Positions 58,558 to 64,000 of a stretch of DNA of 64,000 bases are shown here, piece after piece. Below the pieces are notes generated by a model. It did no database searches. It was given only the letters and a program-made list of their open reading frames with translations, and was not told where the DNA came from. Position 1 is the first letter of the stretch, and each line of letters begins with the position of its first letter. Both the position numbers and the translations under genes were made by a program. Origin of the DNA: Halorarius halobius (GTDB lineage: Archaea > Halobacteriota > Halobacteria > Halobacteriales > Haloarculaceae); NCBI RefSeq assembly GCF_024298865.1, contig NZ_CP101161.1, forward strand, positions 1,261,227 through 1,325,226, read 5' to 3'.

Positions 58558-58661
58558 GCCCGTGGATTGGGGCGATGGGGCAAAAAGCCGGGTAGTTCGC
58601 GGTCGCCGCCCGCGTGTCACGACCGGGTGGGTTTAGGGGGGTCCCGTCCCACAGGCCGCGT

Positions 58662-59744
58662 ATGACCGAACGGGACCCCGTCGAGTCGCGGTCCGACGGG
58701 ACGCGGGACCTCTACGACGTCTCGACGTGGGAGCCACGGACCGCCCTCGACCGCCTCGCGGTGCGCGTCCACAGCGGGCTGATATCCGTCGCCCGCATCC
58801 TCGTCGTCCTGGTGGGAATCGTCATCATCGGCACGCAGATCATCCTCGGGAGCATCGGCGCGACGTTCGTGCGGGACCCGTACGTCATCGGTCTCGTCGT
58901 GCTGTCGGTGGTTCCGGCGGTGTTTCTGGTCGGCTACATCTACATGACCGACATCACGAGTAGCGAACCGCTCCCGCTGTTGATAGGCACGTTCCTCCTC
59001 GGGGTGGTGTTCGCGGGGTTCGCCGCCATCGTCAACACGGCCTTCGCGTTCCTCCAGCTCGTCCCGTTCCTGTTCTTCTATCTCGTCGTCGGCCCCGTCG
59101 AGGAGACGGTGAAACTGCTGGCGGTCCGGCTGTACGCCTACCGGAGCGGCAGTTTCGACGCGGTCATCGACGGCGCGGTGTACGGTGCGGTCGCCGGCCT
59201 CGGCTTCGCGACCATCGAGAACGCGCTGTACATCACCCGGCAGTTGAACGTCTCCCCGACCCCCGGGGCCGAGGCCGTCCCGCTCGGCGTGGTCGGCGCG
59301 CTCGGTGCGCTCGGCCTCCAGATAGACGTCGGGGGCCTGCTCCAGCAGGCGCTCAACGAGGGCGGCGGCATCACGGCCGTCCGGGCGCTGGCGGGACCGG
59401 GTCACGTCATCTACTCGGCGTTCGCCGGCTACTATCTGGGGCTGGCGAAGTTCAACGGCGAGCGCGCCGGCCCCATCGTCGTGAAGGGGCTGCTCATCGC
59501 GGCGTTCATCCACGCGACGTACAACACGCTGGTCGGCATCGTCCCCGGCGTCGTCTCGCTGTTCTACCCGGGCGTCTCCCCGCTCGTGCTGTTCTTCGGG
59601 TTCGTGATCGTGTACGACGGGCTGTTCGGCTACCTGCTGTACCGGAAAATCTCCCGGTACCGGACGGCGTACAAGGCGGTCCACGCGGCGGACGAGCACG
59701 CCGAGACGGCAATCGAGCCGGAGGCCACCGAGTTCGAGGAGTGA
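58662..59744 (+). CDS. PrsW-family intramembrane metalloprotease
   Basis: 360 residues, about eight membrane helices. The conserved PrsW motifs are visible: VGPVEETVKLLAVR (double Glu), GFATIENALYI, HVIYSAFAGYYLG and FIHATYNTL. Bacterial PrsW starts cleavage of the anti-sigma factor RsiW; archaeal homologues are predicted CAAX-type proteases of unknown substrate. The N-terminal ~45 residues are soluble (ESRSDGTRDLYDVSTWEPRT). The ATG at 58662 is used; upstream extension would be non-conserved. Confidence 0.9.
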   Translation: MTERDPVESRSDGTRDLYDVSTWEPRTALDRLAVRVHSGLISVARILVVLVGIVIIGTQIILGSIGATFVRDPYVIGLVVLSVVPAVFLVGYIYMTDITSSEPLPLLIGTFLLGVVFAGFAAIVNTAFAFLQLVPFLFFYLVVGPVEETVKLLAVRLYAYRSGSFDAVIDGAVYGAVAGLGFATIENALYITRQLNVSPTPGAEAVPLGVVGALGALGLQIDVGGLLQQALNEGGGITAVRALAGPGHVIYSAFAGYYLGLAKFNGERAGPIVVKGLLIAAFIHATYNTLVGIVPGVVSLFYPGVSPLVLFFGFVIVYDGLFGYLLYRKISRYRTAYKAVHAADEHAETAIEPEATEFEE

Positions 59745-59855
59745 CGCGGCCGTCGTTGTCGGAATCTGCGGTCGTCGCGGCACCCCCCGACCGCCGCCGC
59801 GACGACCGCAAACTCCCGATATCGCGGGGCTCACAGCTGACCACTCCGGGACAAG

Positions 59856-59865
59856 TGTTATGATT
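59856..59865 (+). promoter_or_regulatory. TATA-like box of the Bat-type regulator gene
   Basis: TGTTATGATT lies 42-51 bases before the ATG at 59907 and about 18-27 before an in-frame GTG at 59883. Transcription would start close to the GTG, so either start is possible; the ATG is preferred because it opens the conserved sequence. Confidence 0.4.
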
Positions 59866-59906
59866 GATGAGGGGGAACGTACGTGAAACCCCAGCGGGGC
59901 AGGCCC

Positions 59907-60611
59907 ATGATAGACCTCACACTCGACATGGAGCAGTACGACTGCCCGTTCATCGACACGACCGTCGCCAACGACGTGGCGTTCTCGGCGGTCCACTGGG
60001 AGTTCGACGAGGCGCGCCACCAGCTCGCGACGCGGATGCTCGTGGAGGGCGACGACCGGGGCGCACTGGAGAACGGCCTCCACACGCTGGACGACCACGC
60101 GAACATGCACGAACTCGACCTGCTGTCGAAGCAGGCGAACGTCGCCCACATCCGCACCACCATCGAGGAGACGGCGGCGATGGGCACCATCCGCGCGAAC
60201 GACGGCTACATCACCGGCCCGTTCCACATCGAGGCCGGGAGCGAACGCTGGCACGTCGGCTTCGACCGGGAGCCGGTCGCCGACGAGACGCTGGGGTCGC
60301 TCGACGCGGACAACGAGTTCTCGGTCGTCGAGCGGTCGGACATGTCGCTGTCGGACCTCTCGGGGTTCGTCCAGAACGTCGGCGCCGCGATGACGCTCGT
60401 CGACGGCTGTAAGGACCTGTCTGACACCGAGCGGGTGACGCTCGAGACCGCCGTCCAGGAGGGCTACTTCGAGTCGCCACGCGGCGCGACGCTCGGCGAC
60501 CTCGCGGACCGGTTCGGCGTCTCGAAACCCGCCGTCTCGAAGCGACTGCGCCGCGGTCAGGGGAAGCTCGCGGAGAACGCCGTCGACGCGCTCGACGACA
60601 TCGACGAGTAG
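59907..60611 (+). CDS. Bat-type (HTH_10) transcription regulator
   Basis: 234 residues. The N-terminal ~165 form a BAT-type sensor (IDLTLDMEQYDCPFIDTTVA, FDEARHQLATRMLVEG), followed by the bacterioopsin-activator HTH at the C-terminus (PRGATLGDLADRFGVSKPAV then SKRLRRGQGKLAENAV). No PAS or GAF domain. The class regulates light, redox or nutrient responses in haloarchaea; target genes are unknown here. It has its own TATA-like box upstream and ends one base before the convergent alpha/beta hydrolase gene. Confidence 0.88.
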   Translation: MIDLTLDMEQYDCPFIDTTVANDVAFSAVHWEFDEARHQLATRMLVEGDDRGALENGLHTLDDHANMHELDLLSKQANVAHIRTTIEETAAMGTIRANDGYITGPFHIEAGSERWHVGFDREPVADETLGSLDADNEFSVVERSDMSLSDLSGFVQNVGAAMTLVDGCKDLSDTERVTLETAVQEGYFESPRGATLGDLADRFGVSKPAVSKRLRRGQGKLAENAVDALDDIDE

Positions 60612-60612
60612 C

Positions 60613-61524
60613 TCACGCGCGGTCCTGGAACGCGCTCACCGCGCCGTACAGCGCCTGCCTGCTCTCGCCGTGCATCACGTAGTGGTCGCCGCCGCCGACC
60701 TCCGCGTACTCCGCCCGGCAGTCGAGTTCGTCGAACAGCGAGAGTGCGTCCTCCCGCACCGAGATGGCGTCCTCGTCGCCCCGTACCACGAGCGTCGGCG
60801 TCTCGACGGCTGTCGCGTCGTACACCCGCTCGCCCTCGACGGCGGCTTTCGTGTCCGCGAGCGCCCCGGCCTGGGCGATGTACGTCTCCGGGTCTTCGCC
60901 CTGGTTCGACTCGACCTGCGTGGTCCAGATGGCTTCGAACAGCGCGTCGTCGCCGCCCTGCCGGTCGCTGACGGCGTCGTACCGCTGGTGGTAGTAGGCG
61001 TCGAGGTCGGGGTCGACGTTCAGCGCCGCAGTGATTTCGGCAAAGGACCACGGCGGCCGGTAGACGGGCGCACACAGCGTCAGCGAGGCGAGGTCGTGGT
61101 CGCCGTGGACCGCGAAGTAGCCGCCGGTCATCGTCCCCCACGAGACGCCGACGAGGTGGACCGCGTCGTATCGGGGAGCCAGTTCGTCGTACGCCGCCTG
61201 GATGTCCTCGGCGGCCAGCGGCGCGCGCACGGGCGGGTCGTTCGCCTCGGGCGGCGCGTTCAGTTCGGGCGGGCGGTCGCTGTCGCCGTACCCCCGCACG
61301 TCGAGCGCGTACGCCGCCCGCCCCGCGCGGGCGGTCGCCGCGAGCCACGAGTAGGAGTCGTCGCGCTCGCCGTCGCGCTCCACGGGCGGCGCAAAGAGCG
61401 CCCGGGAGGACGTGATAGAGCCGTGGACGTACAGCACGGCCTCGCTCGCGTCGTCCGGCGTCTGCTTCCACAGCCGCAGGGTCGTGCCGTCGGCACTGTC
61501 GACCGTCGTCGGTATCGGGTCCAT
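60613..61524 (-). CDS. Alpha/beta hydrolase
   Basis: 303 residues. The oxyanion-hole region is VLYVHGSITSS, the nucleophile S128 lies in GVSWGT, the acid is in RGDEDAISV and the base is in GGGDHYVMHG. A cap insertion spans about 140-200. This is a general serine hydrolase of the lysophospholipase/peptidase S33-like type with no specific substrate visible. The ATG at 61524 is preceded by GC-rich spacer shared with the divergent livK promoter. Confidence 0.88.
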   Translation of the reverse strand: MDPIPTTVDSADGTTLRLWKQTPDDASEAVLYVHGSITSSRALFAPPVERDGERDDSYSWLAATARAGRAAYALDVRGYGDSDRPPELNAPPEANDPPVRAPLAAEDIQAAYDELAPRYDAVHLVGVSWGTMTGGYFAVHGDHDLASLTLCAPVYRPPWSFAEITAALNVDPDLDAYYHQRYDAVSDRQGGDDALFEAIWTTQVESNQGEDPETYIAQAGALADTKAAVEGERVYDATAVETPTLVVRGDEDAISVREDALSLFDELDCRAEYAEVGGGDHYVMHGESRQALYGAVSAFQDRA

Positions 61525-61617
61525 GCGTGAACCGTGTGCAGGAACCCGCGAGTAGCCGCTCGTTTACATGTTAACCTCCGGTACCTTGCCGGTGGAGTTG
61601 CTACGATACTACGTGCC

Positions 61618-63033
61618 ATGGACGCCAAGAGACTCACACGCAGACGGATGCTGGCGACGGCCGGGGCGGCCGGCGTCGTCGGCCTCGCGGGCTGTACGGG
61701 CGGCGGGACCAACACCGACGACGAGGGCAACGGCGGCGGCGACAGCACGGACTCCCCGACGTCGACGGACGGGACGACGATGAACGGCGGGGCCTCCGGC
61801 ACCGTGAAAATCGGCGTGCTCCAGCCGCTGTCGGGCGACCTGAAGTACTACGGCCAGCAGGCGGTCTGGGGGTTCGGCCAGGGGTTCAACTACAAGGGTG
61901 AACCCGACTTCAGCATGACCGCGGAGACGGGCACCCAGACCGCGACGGTGGGCGACGTCGACTACGAGATGGTCGTCCGCGACACGCAGTTGAGCGCGGA
62001 CACGGCCCAGACGCTGGCGACCGACCTGGTGCAAAACGAGGGCGTCGACGTGCTGTTCGGCTGTACGTCGTCGGCGTCGGCCACCCGCGTCGTCAAGACC
62101 GTCGCGAAGCAGGCGGGGACGCCGACCATCATCGGGCCGGCGGCCTCGGCGAGCATCACCTCGGCGTCGGAGACCTGTGCGCCGAACGTGTTCCGCGCCA
62201 ACGAGAACACCGCGATGGACGCCCGCTCGGGCGGTCAGTACGTCGCGGACAACACCGACGTCTCGTCGGTGTACCTGTTCGGTGCGGACTACTCGTTCGG
62301 GAAGGCCGTCGTCAACAACTACCGGACTGTGCTGGAGGCGAACGGCATCGACATCGTCGGCGAGAAGTTCGTCCCGCAGGGGTACAGCGAGTGGGAGGGC
62401 CTGCTCGAAAACGCCGAGAGCGCGGGCGCGGAGGGTATCGTCGCCGGCTTCACGGTGGCGACGCTCCCGCAACTGTTCACCACGTTCCTGAACGGCGACT
62501 ACTCCTACCGCGTGTTCGGCGGCTTCGCCACCCAGATTACGACGGGCATCCTCGGGCAGACGCTCCAGAAGGTGCTCGGCAAGCCGCTCAGCGAGGAGAA
62601 GTTGATGAACGCGAACCTGGGGCCGTTCACCACCCGCTACCACTGGAACCAGTACGACAACGAGATCAACAGCGCGTTCGTCGACAGCTACACCTCCGCC
62701 CACGGCATCGTCCCCGACCTGTTCACCTCGGGGACGTTCACCGCCGCCTCGGCGCTCACGCAGGCCGTCGAGGCGTCCGGCTCCACGGAAGGTGCTGACA
62801 TCGCCGCGGAGATGCGCGGGATGGTCGTCGCCGACACCCCGAAGGGCGAGGACGGCTACGAGTTCCAGTCGTACAACAACCAGGCGCGGTCGGCGATGAC
62901 CATCGCCAACACCGTGCCCAACGACACCGACAGCTGGAACGCACCCATCAAGCCCAGCGACCCGGTCGCGACCATCGGGAAGGGGTCGACCACCATCCCG
63001 AAGGACAGCTCGGAGATGGGCTGTAACCTCTAA
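61618..63033 (+). CDS. ABC transporter substrate-binding lipoprotein, LivK-type
   Basis: 471 residues. A twin-arginine signal with lipobox (RRRMLATAGAAGVVGLAGC, C26) is followed by a Thr/Ser/Asp-rich linker, then a two-lobe periplasmic-binding-protein type I fold typical of LivK/AmiC (KIGVLQPLSGDLKYYGQQA, VDVLFGCTSSASATRVVKTV, SSVYLFGADYSFGKAVVN). It should bind a branched-chain amino acid, urea or amide outside the membrane. Its stop overlaps the livG start by one base, so the operon is tight. The ATG at 61618 is chosen at the signal peptide. The TTTACATGTTAACC patch (61563-61576) could hold its TATA box. Confidence 0.9.
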   Translation: MDAKRLTRRRMLATAGAAGVVGLAGCTGGGTNTDDEGNGGGDSTDSPTSTDGTTMNGGASGTVKIGVLQPLSGDLKYYGQQAVWGFGQGFNYKGEPDFSMTAETGTQTATVGDVDYEMVVRDTQLSADTAQTLATDLVQNEGVDVLFGCTSSASATRVVKTVAKQAGTPTIIGPAASASITSASETCAPNVFRANENTAMDARSGGQYVADNTDVSSVYLFGADYSFGKAVVNNYRTVLEANGIDIVGEKFVPQGYSEWEGLLENAESAGAEGIVAGFTVATLPQLFTTFLNGDYSYRVFGGFATQITTGILGQTLQKVLGKPLSEEKLMNANLGPFTTRYHWNQYDNEINSAFVDSYTSAHGIVPDLFTSGTFTAASALTQAVEASGSTEGADIAAEMRGMVVADTPKGEDGYEFQSYNNQARSAMTIANTVPNDTDSWNAPIKPSDPVATIGKGSTTIPKDSSEMGCNL

Positions 63034-63833
63034 TGCTCGAGACGGCGGGCCTGACCAAGCGGTTCGGCGGCCTCACGGCCGTCGACGCGGTCGACTTCGC
63101 GCTCGCCGAGGACGAACTCTGCTCGCTCATCGGTCCCAACGGGGCCGGCAAGACCACGTTCTTCAACCTGCTGACGGGGGTGCTCTCCCCCACCGAGGGG
63201 GCGGTGTATCTCGACGGCGAGGAGGTGACGGGCCTCGACCCCCACGAGACCGCCCGCCGTGGACTCCACCGCTCCTACCAGGTGACGAACGTGTTCCCGA
63301 CGAGCACCGTCCTCGAGAACGTGCGGGTCGCCGCGCAGGCACACGGCGAGGACTCGATGAAGATGTGGCGCAACGTCGGCGCGTTCGACGCCTACTACGA
63401 GGAGGCTCACGCCATCCTCGACCGGGTGGGTCTCGCGGACCAGGCCGACCTCGTCGCGGAGAACCTCAGCCACGGCGAGAAGCGCCAACTGGAGGTCGCC
63501 ATCGCGCTGGCGGGCGACCCCGACGTCCTCCTGCTCGACGAGCCGAACGCCGGCGTCTCCTCGGAGAGCGTCGACGACATCATCGACCTCATCGAGGACG
63601 TCGCCTCGGACCACGCGGTGCTCCTCGTCGAGCACAACATGGACATCGTGATGAACGTCTCCGACCGCATCGTCGTGCTCAACCGCGGCGAGGTCATCGC
63701 GGACGGCACCCCTGACGAGGTGAGCGACGACCCCGCCGTGCAGGAGGCGTATCTGGGCGGCTACGAACCGGGCGACCTCACCGACGGGGAGGCAGACGGA
63801 AGCGAGCACGCGCCCGGGGAGGAGGTCGCATGA
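63033..63833 (+). CDS. ABC transporter ATPase, LivG-type
   Basis: 266 residues with Walker A GPNGAGKTT (near 33), the LivG-type insert (TARRGLHRSYQVTNVFPTST), the signature NLSHGEKRQLE, Walker B VLLLDEPNAGV and the switch histidine VEHNMD. It energises uptake through the permeases of this transporter. It follows livK with a one-base overlap and overlaps livF by three. Confidence 0.92.
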   Translation: MLETAGLTKRFGGLTAVDAVDFALAEDELCSLIGPNGAGKTTFFNLLTGVLSPTEGAVYLDGEEVTGLDPHETARRGLHRSYQVTNVFPTSTVLENVRVAAQAHGEDSMKMWRNVGAFDAYYEEAHAILDRVGLADQADLVAENLSHGEKRQLEVAIALAGDPDVLLLDEPNAGVSSESVDDIIDLIEDVASDHAVLLVEHNMDIVMNVSDRIVVLNRGEVIADGTPDEVSDDPAVQEAYLGGYEPGDLTDGEADGSEHAPGEEVA

Positions 63834-64000
63834 CCGGCGAGACGCTTCTCGACGTCGAGGACGCCCACACGTACTACGGCGAGAGCCACATCCTCGAAGG
63901 CGTCTCGCTGTCCGTCGAGTCCGGCGAGGTGGTCGCGCTCATCGGCCGCAACGGCGTCGGCAAGACGACCACCCTGCGGACGGTGTTGCAGTTGACGCCG
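63830..64000 (+). CDS. ABC transporter ATPase, LivF-type (3' part outside window)
   Basis: The first 57 codons of a second ATPase: LLDVEDAHTYYGESHILEGV and the Walker A GRNGVGKTT, typical of LivF. The gene runs off the end of the window. A Shine-Dalgarno-like GGAGG is at 63820-63824. The operon order livK-livG-livF implies that the livH/livM permease genes follow or lie elsewhere. Confidence 0.92.
   Translation, partial: MTGETLLDVEDAHTYYGESHILEGVSLSVESGEVVALIGRNGVGKTTTLRTVLQLTP

Overview
The window is one contiguous stretch of a haloarchaeal (Halobacteria) chromosome. It is GC-rich with strong G/C preference at third codon positions, and its proteins are highly acidic. Many starts look leaderless, with a TATA-like box about 25-30 bases before the ATG/GTG. 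Secreted proteins mostly carry twin-arginine signals, and one ends in a PGF-CTERM-like tail. The archaeal housekeeping genes fit: RIO2 kinase, FtsZ2 with the ribbon-helix-helix regulators CdrS/CdrL, NcsA tRNA thiolase, FAU-1, geranylgeranyl reductase and a tRNA-Tyr with a C1-G72 pair. I see no insertion sequence, integrase, CRISPR array or rRNA.

Layout. 0-5.8 kb: the start of rio2; an HxlR regulator divergent from a 36-residue peptide with nine cysteines; a putative metal exporter with a UspA gene, preceded by a 20-bp perfect palindrome; an esterase; small conserved genes. 5.8-20 kb: metabolic and repair genes (an mhqO/mhqD-like dioxygenase-hydrolase pair, kynureninase, a DJ-1/PfpI protein, an RNase-H-fold nuclease, a lipoate ligase-type protein, endonuclease IV, an aminopeptidase) and export substrates (a PQQ-propeller lipoprotein and a spondin-domain protein). 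20-23.5 kb: ncsA, then convergent ftsZ2 with cdrS and cdrL upstream of it; the cdrL-cdrS spacer holds six copies of a GTAAGAC heptamer; tRNA-Tyr follows. 23.5-29.5 kb: a KaiC-like ATPase and histidine kinase operon facing a large PAS/GAF kinase, then HAD and NikR genes.

29.8-39 kb is the most unusual region. A minus-strand cluster encodes three secreted proteins with TasA/CalY-type N-termini (one carrying an inserted von Willebrand A domain), a fourth related twin-arginine protein, a Ser-His signal peptidase I, a Thr-Pro-Glu-repeat exported protein and a 51-residue membrane protein. It is flanked by two related winged-helix genes and a tatA gene. The likely reading is a dedicated export, maturation and surface-assembly locus for TasA-like fibres or a similar matrix, with its own peptidase and with Tat export capacity next door.

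39-64 kb: mostly ordinary genes, including an L-lactate oxidase-family flavoenzyme, an AAC(3)-family acetyltransferase, cytidine deaminase, a third histidine kinase, a membrane-anchored winged-helix protein, uvrA (followed by two tandem 35-bp hairpin repeats), Nudix, rhodanese, a LURP-one-like protein, a GIDE-like membrane protein, SDR, AIM24, a 5'-nucleotidase, an LVIVD-repeat protein, FAU-1, a PrsW-type protease, a Bat-type regulator, and the start of a branched-chain amino-acid type ABC transporter (livK-livG-livF) that runs off the window.

Functional names rest on motifs and remembered family features read by eye; no database search was run.
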